Assembly (NCBI GenBank): GCA_964495805.1
Contig: CAZBWV010000102.1
Location: 1 to 26,839 of the forward strand
DNA: 26,839 bases
Direction: 5' to 3'
Source: JALXCH01 sp964495805
Lineage (GTDB): Bacteria > Calditrichota > Calditrichia > RBG-13-44-9
The notes under the pieces: generated by a model
What the model saw: the letters and a program-made list of their open reading frames with translations, nothing else
Told to the model about the DNA's origin: nothing
Databases searched by the model: none
Part shown: one piece after another, positions 1 to 8,064 of the stretch
Numbering within the stretch: the stretch's first letter is position 1
Layout of the letters: each line of letters starts with the position of its first letter
Program-made: the position numbers and the translations under genes

Positions 1-2325
1 ATAAAATGGCAGGGGCTGTTCAGCGACGAAACCCACCGCCGAAATCTTTTCTGGTCGCAGAAATCCGATCCGCGCAAGCATATTCTGGAAGTGCGTTTTG
101 ACCACGGTATCCCATACATTCCCACCGGAATTACCTCCGGACAGAAAATTTTCGATATCATTTATTCCTATTTACTCCGGGCGAACTTTCAGGCGGCAAA
201 TAATTTCGATAATTTGCGGGTGCAATTTCGCGCTGTTGCTACGGATTTGATTTCCGGTAAAAAGGTAGTCATCAAGCGGGGCGACCTGGCCGAAGCCATC
301 ACCGGTAGTGTGGCATTCCCGCTGCTTTTCTCACCGGTGGATTGGGATGGCATGTGGTTGGCCGACGGTGGTATTAAGGATAACTTACCGGTAGATGTAG
401 CGCTGAAAACCGGAGCGGATGTAACCATTGCGGTGGATGTCACCTCGCCTTTGCGCAAACCGGAGGAGATGCGCGCTCCCTGGCAAATTGCCGATCAGGT
501 GACTACCATTATGATGGAAGAGCCAACCCGCAAAAGCCGACGGCTGGTCGATGTGCTAATTCATCCCGACCTAAAGGGCCACGGTGCCAGCGATTTCAGC
601 AACATTGATTCCCTGATTGAAACCGGATACCGGGAAACCCTGCGGAAAATGAAAGAAATAAAAGCGATTATTGCCCGGAAGCAGAAAACCTTCTGGGGCG
701 AAAATCACTATCTGGGGAAGGTAGCTACTGTACAAATCTTCGGACTTCGATATAGTGGTCTGGATTCTCTGAAGGAGCGGATGATAACCCGGCCGGGAAG
801 CAGTTTGTATGCGTACGATCTGTTCAACGATCTGAACCTGTTTTATTCCACCGGATATTTCTCCGATGCGTATGTCCTGTTGCGGGGTAAACCGCACGCC
901 TACGCGGTGGAGTTCCATTTTCAGGAAAATCCGGTGGTGCAAAAGGTGAATCTGTACACTCACAAGCTGTTTCCCGATTCCATTGTGCGAGGGAAACTGA
1001 GCATTAGCTGCAATCAGCCGGTGAATTTTGTCGAGCTGGATCGCAGTATTCAGGCAATTCGTAATTTTTACTCCGATAAAGGGTATTCTCTGGCGCGGGT
1101 TGCGCGAATTCGTTTCAATCAGGACAGTGCTTCTCTGGCTATTTATGTGGACGAAGGCTGGATTCACCATATTGAAGTACGGGGGAACCGGGTCACCCGG
1201 CGTCAGACTATTATGCGTGAATTTCCTTTGCGCGAAGGGGATGTGTTTGTGGCCGATCGCGCCATCGAAGGGGTGCGCAATATTTACAGCACCGGATTGT
1301 TTTATCGAGTCAGTTTAAATGTGAAGCAGAACCGGTATGGTAACGATCTGGTCATCAAAGTAAAGGAAAAAAAGTATTTTCTGATGCGCATTGGAGCGCG
1401 GGCTTCGCTGGAACGGAAAGGGGAAGTTTTCCTGGAATTTGCCGAAGACAACATGTTCGGTAGAAACCTGAAAATTTCGTTGATGGGCAGCATCGGAGAC
1501 CTGGAGCGACGGGCGGAGTTTAAACTGTATAGTGTGCGACTGTTTAACACCCTGCTAACTCATCGATTCAGCCTGTACTACCGCGATCGCTGGGATCGCT
1601 ACTATCGGGAATGGGAACGGATGGAGGATTACCTGACCATTCGTCGCGGCTTCCGACTGATCTTTGGTCAGCAGATTGAACGACTGGGCTCCATCACTGC
1701 GGAAGTTCGCTGGGATAACGTGGATGTCTTCTCGCCCGATCCAACGTTTCCTTACACCGATCGCTATTCGGTTCGCTCGCTGGTGTTTCGCTCGGTGGTG
1801 GATAAGCGAGATAAGTTGCCTTTCCCGGAACATGGCATCTACAACCGCTGGTACTGGGAGAGCGGAAGTAAACGGATTTTAGGGAGCTCCACCTCCTTTA
1901 CTCGCTTCTGGATTTCCATGGAAGGTTATTATCAACTTACCCGGCCGTTTACCTATCATATCCGCGCCTGGGGCGGAATCGGAGATCAGACTGTCCCGTT
2001 CTCCGAATTCTTCGTGTTGGGGGGATTGCAGGATTTTCCCGGTCTTTACGAAAGGGAGCGCTTCGGCCGACAATTAATGGCTTTAAGCAACGAACTGCGC
2101 TTCAAATTCCGCTGGCCTTTGCCAGTTGACATGTACCTGGGGATGACCTTTAATGTGGGGGCTACCTGGCACAGCGTGGAAGATCCCATCCGAAAGGAAG
2201 ATTTTTTGACCTCTCAGAGCATCTATTTTGCAGTGAATTCGCTTTTTGGACCCATTTACATTTCGTATAGCAATCTAACCGGTCATCGAAAATTGCTCAA
2301 TCTCTCCATCGGATTTCCGTTTTAA
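1..2325 (+). CDS. Patatin-like phospholipase fused to POTRA repeats and an Omp85-type beta-barrel (5' truncated by window)
   Basis: The open frame runs from base 1 without a stop, so the gene begins upstream and about 774 residues are visible. GTG 91 lies inside the domain and is not the start. Residues below count from base 91. The patatin half ends with the catalytic Asp motif DGG (residues 92-94, bases 364-372) followed by NLPVDVA; the Gly-x-Ser-x-Gly nucleophile elbow should lie just before the window. Three POTRA-like alpha/beta repeats follow at about 210-283, 284-357 and 358-431. The last 310 or so residues alternate aromatic strands and end in Phe (GFPF), as expected for a BAM-inserted barrel. 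This layout resembles type Vd autotransporters (PlpD, FplA), in which the barrel carries a lipase to the surface; those have one POTRA. Surface phospholipase activity is inferred from the family. It could instead be periplasmic and act in envelope assembly. Confidence 0.85.
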   Translation: MKWQGLFSDETHRRNLFWSQKSDPRKHILEVRFDHGIPYIPTGITSGQKIFDIIYSYLLRANFQAANNFDNLRVQFRAVATDLISGKKVVIKRGDLAEAITGSVAFPLLFSPVDWDGMWLADGGIKDNLPVDVALKTGADVTIAVDVTSPLRKPEEMRAPWQIADQVTTIMMEEPTRKSRRLVDVLIHPDLKGHGASDFSNIDSLIETGYRETLRKMKEIKAIIARKQKTFWGENHYLGKVATVQIFGLRYSGLDSLKERMITRPGSSLYAYDLFNDLNLFYSTGYFSDAYVLLRGKPHAYAVEFHFQENPVVQKVNLYTHKLFPDSIVRGKLSISCNQPVNFVELDRSIQAIRNFYSDKGYSLARVARIRFNQDSASLAIYVDEGWIHHIEVRGNRVTRRQTIMREFPLREGDVFVADRAIEGVRNIYSTGLFYRVSLNVKQNRYGNDLVIKVKEKKYFLMRIGARASLERKGEVFLEFAEDNMFGRNLKISLMGSIGDLERRAEFKLYSVRLFNTLLTHRFSLYYRDRWDRYYREWERMEDYLTIRRGFRLIFGQQIERLGSITAEVRWDNVDVFSPDPTFPYTDRYSVRSLVFRSVVDKRDKLPFPEHGIYNRWYWESGSKRILGSSTSFTRFWISMEGYYQLTRPFTYHIRAWGGIGDQTVPFSEFFVLGGLQDFPGLYERERFGRQLMALSNELRFKFRWPLPVDMYLGMTFNVGATWHSVEDPIRKEDFLTSQSIYFAVNSLFGPIYISYSNLTGHRKLLNLSIGFPF

Positions 2326-2537
2326 CGGTTCTTGAGCGAGTCCAAATTGGTGAATTCGACACTTTCTCACCCCCTGGCGGTTTTGGGATTAAGATAAGGG
2401 TAAATAATCGTTTGCTTCGTATTACCGGATAAATGATTGTATTAAAGCGTCGGAAGTCAGAAATCACATTGTCGTTGTTTTTAAGCAAATTTCTCGTTAA
2501 ATATTTACAGATTTTCGGGAAACACAAGGAGAACTCC
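2326..2537 (+). promoter_or_regulatory. Intergenic region with candidate promoter for the barrel gene at 2538
   Basis: This 212-bp gap separates the patatin-barrel gene from the next outer-membrane protein. A weak sigma70-like pair lies near its end: TTGTTT (2475-2480), 16 bp, TTAAAT (2497-2502), about 35 nt before the start codon. Just upstream, AAATCACATT (2461-2470) is identical to a 10-mer in the M23 gene promoter at 8000-8009, so the two may share a regulator. I see no convincing terminator behind the patatin gene. Confidence 0.35.
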
Positions 2538-3434
2538 ATGTTTCACTCGTTCCGTCGTGGTTGGCTCGCAGGAATGCTGATATTCACGTTGGGTGTTGTA
2601 AGCGGTTGGTCCAATGATACCCCATACTATCCCATTATCAGCCTGCGTTTTGGTCAGATTCATGGGCATCTTTCCAGCGATTTTTTTGATGTGTACAACA
2701 ATTTTGCCAGTTTTCCCCGTCCTTCTTTGACGACTGATACGCAGTGGGACGATTTTTATCCCCAGGATGCGGAATTCTCCTGGGCGGCTGAATTCGGGCT
2801 AACACTGAAAAGGCATTTTATTCTGGGCATTTCCATCCAGGCGTTTAACCATCAGTGGAAAGATGAATTGACCTACACCTCGACTCTGAAATTCCCGGAT
2901 GGAAATCTGGTAACCATTTCCGATATTAAAGAATTGCACCAGTTTGAGATTCACAGTTACCCGGTGCTGGCGTTTCTGGATTTTCGGTTTTTCTCTGGTA
3001 GTTGGATTCGTCCGGTGGTGGGAATCGGTGCCGGAATTAACACCCTTTCCTTGCAATGGAGCTGGAAGCTCAACGGGAAGAAGGTCACCGAAGATGGTAC
3101 TTATGTGATTGAAGACAGCGATGTTTACCTGAACAAGAAGCGGGAAATTGTTTTAGCCCTGCAACCGCGTCTTAAAATTGAACTCTCCATGAGTCGGGTG
3201 AACGGACTGGGAAAGTTTGTGGATTGTTTGTATGTTCAGGCCGATTATCTATATGCGCGGTACGATTTTGATTTCTTCCGGCGTTATCGGGATAAAGTTC
3301 TCTCCAAAATTCCCACGGAGGATTTGACCGAAGCGCAAAAGAAGCTATTCCAGACATTTGAGCTGGATGCAGGGGGCTGGCAACTGATGGCGGGCATCAC
3401 CTTTCGCTTCGAGGTTCCGGGCGAGCGGGAATAA
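2538..3434 (+). CDS. Outer-membrane beta-barrel family protein, function unknown
   Basis: The protein is 298 residues from ATG 2538, chosen because AAGGAG (2527-2532) precedes it by 5 nt and a signal peptide starts there: basic FRRGW, a hydrophobic run, then cleavage near GWS (about residue 25). An in-frame upstream ATG at 2433 would put 35 extra residues before the signal peptide. The mature part alternates hydrophobic and polar residues, has many aromatics, Gly-rich turns (GIGAGI) and a closing strand GWQLMAGITFRFEV, which is the pattern of an 8-10 strand barrel of the porin/OmpA-like type. No catalytic motif is visible. A likely terminator follows, so it is probably transcribed alone. The beta-barrel class is fairly sure; the function is not known. 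Confidence 0.65.
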   Translation: MFHSFRRGWLAGMLIFTLGVVSGWSNDTPYYPIISLRFGQIHGHLSSDFFDVYNNFASFPRPSLTTDTQWDDFYPQDAEFSWAAEFGLTLKRHFILGISIQAFNHQWKDELTYTSTLKFPDGNLVTISDIKELHQFEIHSYPVLAFLDFRFFSGSWIRPVVGIGAGINTLSLQWSWKLNGKKVTEDGTYVIEDSDVYLNKKREIVLALQPRLKIELSMSRVNGLGKFVDCLYVQADYLYARYDFDFFRRYRDKVLSKIPTEDLTEAQKKLFQTFELDAGGWQLMAGITFRFEVPGERE

Positions 3435-3442
3435 ATTGGCCG

Positions 3443-3465
3443 ATGTGTCCCCGAACACATTTTTT
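3443..3465 (+). terminator. Probable Rho-independent terminator after the barrel gene
   Basis: ATGTGT (3443-3448), loop CCCCGA, ACACAT (3455-3460) form a perfect 6-bp stem directly followed by TTTTT, 8 nt after the stop codon. The stem is AT-rich, so it may be modest in strength. A second weaker hairpin, AGGGG paired with CCCCT (about 3472-3494) and followed by GTGTTTTT, lies just behind it. Confidence 0.6.
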
Positions 3466-3514
3466 ACCTATAGGGGGTGAGTAATTTATCCCCTGTGTTT
3501 TTCAAGAAAGAGGG

Positions 3515-3542
3515 TTGATTTTTATTGAAAATTCGTTATATT
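3515..3542 (+). promoter_or_regulatory. Candidate sigma70-like promoter for the FN3-like gene
   Basis: TTGATT (3515-3520), 16-bp spacer, TATATT (3537-3542). The same two hexamers, 17 bp apart, occur upstream of the decarboxylase gene at 22348-22376. Initiation near 3549 would give a leader of roughly 17 nt before ATG 3566. The TTG at 3515 also opens the same reading frame, but this is more likely the -35 box than a start codon. Confidence 0.5.
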
Positions 3543-3565
3543 ATAGGGTCAAATCGGGTATTCAA

Positions 3566-3958
3566 ATGAAGCGTTTAAGTATATACATATTGTTGCTGGT
3601 TGGTGTGGCTCTGCTCTGGGCCGATGCCACAGTGGTTGAGTTTAAGGCCGAACCGGCACAAGATAAAATTATCCTGCAATGGAAAACCTCCCATGAGCAA
3701 AATGTGGTCAAATTTATCGTGGAACGCTCCACGGATAATAAACATTTTGGTGCGGTGGGGGAAGTGACCCCCCGGGGACCGGGATTTACTTACCGCTTCG
3801 TGGATGATCAGTTGGGGAAAATGAATAACCTGTTTTACTATCGCCTCCGGATTGTGAATTCCGATGGCTCCACCCAGTACACTGATTCCTTACCGGTAAT
3901 CCCCAATATCAGTGGAATATCCCGCTCATGGGGAAGCATTAAAGCATTGTTCCGTTAA
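3566..3958 (+). CDS. Small secreted fibronectin type III-like protein
   Basis: The protein is 130 residues from ATG 3566. The start is chosen because a short signal peptide begins there (MKRLSIYILLLVGVALLWA, residues 1-19); the in-frame TTG 3515 falls in the promoter. The mature part is one beta-sandwich of the FN3 kind: VVEFKAEPAQDKIILQWKT, then ERSTDN, then YRFVDD and a C-terminal FYYRLRIVNSDGS strand pair, typical of FN3 modules next to sorting tails in FCB-group secreted proteins. Here the module stands alone. After it comes a tail, SRSWGSIKALFR, rich in Arg/Lys, Trp and Phe; I have an impression of similar tails in related phyla but cannot confirm it. No enzyme motif is present; binding or envelope scaffolding is only a guess. 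Confidence 0.6.
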   Translation: MKRLSIYILLLVGVALLWADATVVEFKAEPAQDKIILQWKTSHEQNVVKFIVERSTDNKHFGAVGEVTPRGPGFTYRFVDDQLGKMNNLFYYRLRIVNSDGSTQYTDSLPVIPNISGISRSWGSIKALFR

Positions 3959-4109
3959 CGAACATTTCAATACATCCTCCATCATTCATCAGGAAAAATC
4001 AGCTCCACCTTTTTGGGAAAAATATTGGAGAGATGGAATCTTGCCGTAATATCGGTTCCATTTCTAAACGATTTATGGCAATTTTTTTAAGGAGAAAGAG
4101 TTTGAATCC

Positions 4110-5255
4110 ATGAGCGAGAAATCAGTTCGTTTTCTTCATCTGGCAGATATTCATCTTGGGGCCGAGAACCAGCAGCTTCCGGAAGACAAACAGGCGATTT
4201 GGACAGAGCAAATCTGGCAAAGTTTCGAGCAGATTATTCGCGAAACTATTCATGCTCGCCGACCCATCCAGGCTGTGCTTATTTCCGGCGATCTGTTCGA
4301 TAGCCCGAATCCAGCACCGACACTGGTGGAAAAAACCGTCGAGCTTTTTGCGGAGGTGGAAGCGAAAGGGATTCCCATTCTGCTGGTACCAGGGAATCAC
4401 GACAATATCATATCCCCCGATTCGGTGTATCATCGGGAGAAATTTCCGGCTGTTGTGTTGCTGGAGTCTCCCGGTATTAGCCAGCCGTTTAAAATGACTT
4501 TTTCCGGTATCCCGGTACACTTTTACGGCATGGCGTATTCTTTCCTTTCCGAACCCCCTTTCGACGAGTTCCGTCCCGAAGACCCGGAAGCGGTGAATAT
4601 CGCGTTAATTCACGGGTCGGTTGTTCGTTCCACTGAGTGGGCGCTTCATGCGCAGGAAGTCCCCCTGAATGTGGAAAAGCTGTTTCGCACCGGTTTCCAT
4701 TATCTGGCGCTGGGGCATTATCATAACTTTCAGCACTGGGAACAGGATGAACGCCACATTGTGTATCCGGGTACCCTGGAACCACTCAGCTGGAAGGAAA
4801 CCGGAGAACGAAAAATTGTTATTCTGGAAGTGGAACCGCATCGCGTTTTGCTCAACGTACTGGATTCCTACCATCAGCGCAGACGATATCTGGAAACCAA
4901 ACTGGATTGCCAGATGCACGGGATTGATTCGGAAGATGGGCTAATTCAGCATTTGTGCGAGAAATACCGCCATCCCTCGTTGCTATTCCATGTACGTCTG
5001 CACGGGCAATGTGTATTCATACCTAATCTGGAGAAAATCCGGCAGCGGTGTCAGGAACAATTTTTCTTTTTTAAGATCACTGACGAAACCCAATTCGTAT
5101 CGCGGGAATGGCTGGAGCGCTTTCGGGAAGAGAAAACCATTCGCGGAATGGCGATTCGGGAGTTGCTCCGGATGGAAAGTACCGCCGAAGGTGAAGAGAA
5201 AGTGGTGGTGCAGGAAGCACTAAAAATTTTATCAGGATATTTCACCAGCGACTAA
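4110..5255 (+). CDS. SbcD/YhaO-like metallophosphoesterase (DNA repair nuclease subunit)
   Basis: 381 residues with every calcineurin-type metal motif in order: DIH (D13, H15), GD (G60-D61), GNHD (95-98), H168 in IHGS and GHYH (202-205). These bind two Mn-like ions in Mre11/SbcD nucleases. The C-terminal 130 residues form the capping and partner-binding part. The start ATG follows AAGGAG (4089-4094) at an unusually long 15-nt spacing, with no closer start in frame. The partner ATPase begins 24 nt after the stop. The pairing with a membrane-spanning ATPase makes it closer to Bacillus YhaO than to classical SbcD. The expected role is Mn-dependent end processing in DNA repair; this is family inference. 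Confidence 0.85.
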   Translation: MSEKSVRFLHLADIHLGAENQQLPEDKQAIWTEQIWQSFEQIIRETIHARRPIQAVLISGDLFDSPNPAPTLVEKTVELFAEVEAKGIPILLVPGNHDNIISPDSVYHREKFPAVVLLESPGISQPFKMTFSGIPVHFYGMAYSFLSEPPFDEFRPEDPEAVNIALIHGSVVRSTEWALHAQEVPLNVEKLFRTGFHYLALGHYHNFQHWEQDERHIVYPGTLEPLSWKETGERKIVILEVEPHRVLLNVLDSYHQRRRYLETKLDCQMHGIDSEDGLIQHLCEKYRHPSLLFHVRLHGQCVFIPNLEKIRQRCQEQFFFFKITDETQFVSREWLERFREEKTIRGMAIRELLRMESTAEGEEKVVVQEALKILSGYFTSD

Positions 5256-5279
5256 AGGAATGGAAACAAACCGGGTGCC

Positions 5280-7772
5280 ATGGAATTAATTGGGATGAAA
5301 ATAGCCGGTTTCGGGAATTTTGCCCGACCGATTGAACTTACCTTTCGCGAAAAGGAAATCGGCCTGATTTACGGTTCCAACGAAGCGGGGAAATCCACCG
5401 TCATTGCTGCTCTTTTTGCCGTACTGTATGGGCTTTCGCCAGCGCGAAAAAAACGGTACCGTTCCTGGTGGGGTGGGGAGCAATTCTTTATCGAACTTCG
5501 CTTTCGAGAGGGAGAACACACCTATCGGCTGGAACGCAATCTGGAGAAAAATCGCGTTCGCTTAATGTTAGAAGGCGATAACCGACAAGTTCTGTATAAC
5601 GACTATCATTTACCTTCCGAAAAATTCGACCGCCTCTATTTTCGGGCGTTTCAGGAAGCGCTGTATCTTCCGCCCATGTCTATTCTTCAGGCCACCTCGG
5701 TGATTCACGAACATCAGTTGGAAGTACAGGTGGATGCCGATTTGCGCCGCATGATTACCGGAACCGGGGAAACCGATTACGAAGATGTATTGAGCGTTCT
5801 GGAAAGTGAATACTACGCTCTGACCCGGGAGCGATTACCCTGGCGTGATCGGGGTGGACCGCGTTCCGATCAATTATTGGAAAAGAAAAAAGCGCTGCGC
5901 CAGGAATGGATGCGCGAACTGGAACTGGCCAAACAGTTTTTTGCCGAACAGCACAACTGGCAGATGCAATTGCTGGAACTGGAAGAAGAACTGCAGCAGG
6001 TCAAATCCCTGTTGCCCCGACTGGAGACGTTGAGTAAGAATCTAAAAGAAATTGTGCGAATTCGCGCGAACCTGCGTTCCCTCCGGGAGAAAAAAGAAGA
6101 ACTGGTTCACTCGTTACAACAGGTGGAGGGGCTCATTCAGCAAAAAAAAGACTTTCAGGGGCAGATTCAGGAAAAATTTGCTGAAATGGCTCCTTTTGAA
6201 CCGGAGGAACTGGAGCAAGAATTAAGTGTATTTTTAACGCTCAACGAGAAAGTAACCGAATACGATGTGCAATTGGAACAGTTGAACCGGAGGATGCAAA
6301 AGTACCGACAGAAATTGGAGCAATTCCCCGATTTTTCAAAGACGTCGGAAGATATCCCCACCCTGGTGGACCGGGTTCTCCATGAACAGGAAGAGTTACC
6401 GGAGCTGGAACGAGCTTTTCAGGAAGCGGATCATCAGTATCGCACCCAGCGCGGGCGTTTTCGATGGCGCCTGTGGCTGGACCTCTCCGTTTTACTCACG
6501 GCTCTGCTTACCGCTGCAGGTACCCTGTTGCTTTCACCTTTTTCATTGATTGGCTGGAGCATCTCCCTGTTGCTCGCTTTTGCCTGTCTGGTCATATTCA
6601 TTCAGGAAGTACTTCCCAGCAAACGGAAACTCAAACAGGCGGAAAAGGAAAAGGATGAGCGGCAGGTTCTGCTGAATCAAAAAAAGAATGCGTACCAGGA
6701 AGATTTCGACAAAATCAATCCGTATTTACAGGATTCTCTGGCCAATGTGAAGATTCAGTACGCGGGGTATCTGAATTTAATTCGCAAAATGGAGGAACTG
6801 GACGCACGCATTCAATCTCATCAGGAGATGAAAGAGAAAACGGTTTCAGAACCCCGTTATCGCGATTTACAGGAGAAGTATGGAGCGATTCTGCAGCGCT
6901 GGGGCAGGGATGTGCTATACGTGCTGGAAGAATATCGGAATTTGCGCAAGCGTCTGTTTGCTGTGGAGCAGCAACTTTCCGCATTGCCCCCGGTGGAGAA
7001 ACTTCGGGCGGACAGAGAGACATTGATTCAGGAAATTGCCACCCTGACTGTGGAGCAGCAAAATTTACTCAACCGTTCCCGAACCCTGCAGAAGATGCTG
7101 GAGGATCACGATGCCTCTGAGGCACACCTTCGGATCGATGAACAGATGGGACGGTTGCAACGCAAGCGTACCGAACTGGAAGCGCGCGTTGCTGCTCTGC
7201 GCGTTCGGATCGGGCACCGCCCGGGGATGGTATATCATCCGGAAAAATTAACTGCCAACCTGAAGGAATTGTCCGGGGAGATTCAGCAACTGGAAAGGCG
7301 AAAGCGCGCTCTGTTGTTGGCTATGAAAGTACTGCGGGAGTCGGTTCAGAAATTTCGCAATCAGTACCAGGGAAGAATTCAAAGAGAACTCCGGGAGATA
7401 CTGGAACGCATCCTGCCCCAGAATTCCCTGGAGGTTCAACTGGACGCCCGGTTCCGATTGCAATATCGGTATCATGGGGTCGAGATTACCGGAGAACAAT
7501 TGAGCAGTGGAACCCGGGATCAGCTATTTTTTGCATACCGTTTGGTTCTCTCCCGCCTATTGATGCCGCTGTTTAAATTTCCCCTGATCATTGATGATGC
7601 GTTTGTTCATTTTGATGTTGAACGAAAAGAACGGGTTTTTCGTATCCTGCAAAACCTGAAGGACGATTACCAGATACTGATTTTTAGCTCCGATCCTCAA
7701 TTCAAAAAATATTGCGATTATGTAATCGATCTGGATGTTCTGTCCCAAAACAGGGAGGCACCCTCCGGGTAA
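5280..7772 (+). CDS. YhaN-like SMC-type AAA ATPase with membrane-spanning coiled coil
   Basis: 830 residues. An N-terminal ABC half carries Walker A GSNEAGKST (32-40); long Glu/Lys/Gln-rich coiled coils run from about 195 to 395 and 445 to 690; the C-terminal half holds the signature SSGTRDQ (742-748) and Walker B LIIDDA (769-774). In SbcC/Rad50 a CxxC zinc hook sits at the coil apex. Here there is no CxxC; instead two hydrophobic helices (about 399-419 and 422-443) stand at the apex, as described for Bacillus YhaN. The ATPase head would therefore be tethered to the inner membrane. It is the motor partner of the nuclease encoded just upstream. A role in double-strand-break repair or DNA-end processing at the membrane is inferred. 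Confidence 0.85.
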   Translation: MELIGMKIAGFGNFARPIELTFREKEIGLIYGSNEAGKSTVIAALFAVLYGLSPARKKRYRSWWGGEQFFIELRFREGEHTYRLERNLEKNRVRLMLEGDNRQVLYNDYHLPSEKFDRLYFRAFQEALYLPPMSILQATSVIHEHQLEVQVDADLRRMITGTGETDYEDVLSVLESEYYALTRERLPWRDRGGPRSDQLLEKKKALRQEWMRELELAKQFFAEQHNWQMQLLELEEELQQVKSLLPRLETLSKNLKEIVRIRANLRSLREKKEELVHSLQQVEGLIQQKKDFQGQIQEKFAEMAPFEPEELEQELSVFLTLNEKVTEYDVQLEQLNRRMQKYRQKLEQFPDFSKTSEDIPTLVDRVLHEQEELPELERAFQEADHQYRTQRGRFRWRLWLDLSVLLTALLTAAGTLLLSPFSLIGWSISLLLAFACLVIFIQEVLPSKRKLKQAEKEKDERQVLLNQKKNAYQEDFDKINPYLQDSLANVKIQYAGYLNLIRKMEELDARIQSHQEMKEKTVSEPRYRDLQEKYGAILQRWGRDVLYVLEEYRNLRKRLFAVEQQLSALPPVEKLRADRETLIQEIATLTVEQQNLLNRSRTLQKMLEDHDASEAHLRIDEQMGRLQRKRTELEARVAALRVRIGHRPGMVYHPEKLTANLKELSGEIQQLERRKRALLLAMKVLRESVQKFRNQYQGRIQRELREILERILPQNSLEVQLDARFRLQYRYHGVEITGEQLSSGTRDQLFFAYRLVLSRLLMPLFKFPLIIDDAFVHFDVERKERVFRILQNLKDDYQILIFSSDPQFKKYCDYVIDLDVLSQNREAPSG

Positions 7773-8064
7773 AAAGTCAAGCCCACCAGGCGTAAAATGA
7801 ATAAAATTGATCTGGATCACAAAATGCCGTGGAACGGATTTTACTGGTAAAGAATATTCCTTTGCAGTTGTTCTGATCAGTTATTTTTCGAATGATTCTC
7901 GAAATATGTGATTTAACGTGAATATTTGAACAATTCGAGTCCACTTATCTTAAGTTTTTTGTTATTTTTTTAAAAAGATTGTGATTTGGGTATTGACAAA
8001 AATCACATTAATTATTAATTTAGAGCCACGATAGGTGGAGAATTGTAAAAAGGAAAAAAGGCCC
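7773..8064 (+). promoter_or_regulatory. Regulatory region before the M23 peptidase gene, with promoter and repeated TGTGATTT
   Basis: This 292-bp AT-rich gap holds a perfect -35 box TTGACA (7993-7998), 17 bp, and TAATTT (8016-8021). TGTGATTT occurs at 7907-7914 and 7980-7987 and inverted (AAATCACA) at 8000-8007, so the last two form an 8-bp inverted repeat bracketing the -35 box. Farther up are a palindrome TTTCGA/TCGAAA (7886-7904) whose core GAATGATTC resembles Fur-family centres, and TTGAT-CTGG-ATCAC (7807-7820), one base off the CRP/FNR-type consensus TTGATnnnnATCAA. Such near-matches can arise by chance. The promoter is reasonably supported; the operators are candidates. Confidence 0.5.

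Noticed and set aside
7807..7820. TTGAT-CTGG-ATCAC as an FNR/CRP-type site
   Set aside because: One mismatch to a 10-base pattern is expected about once by chance in this length; it lies about 175 bp from the promoter. Kept only as a side note.
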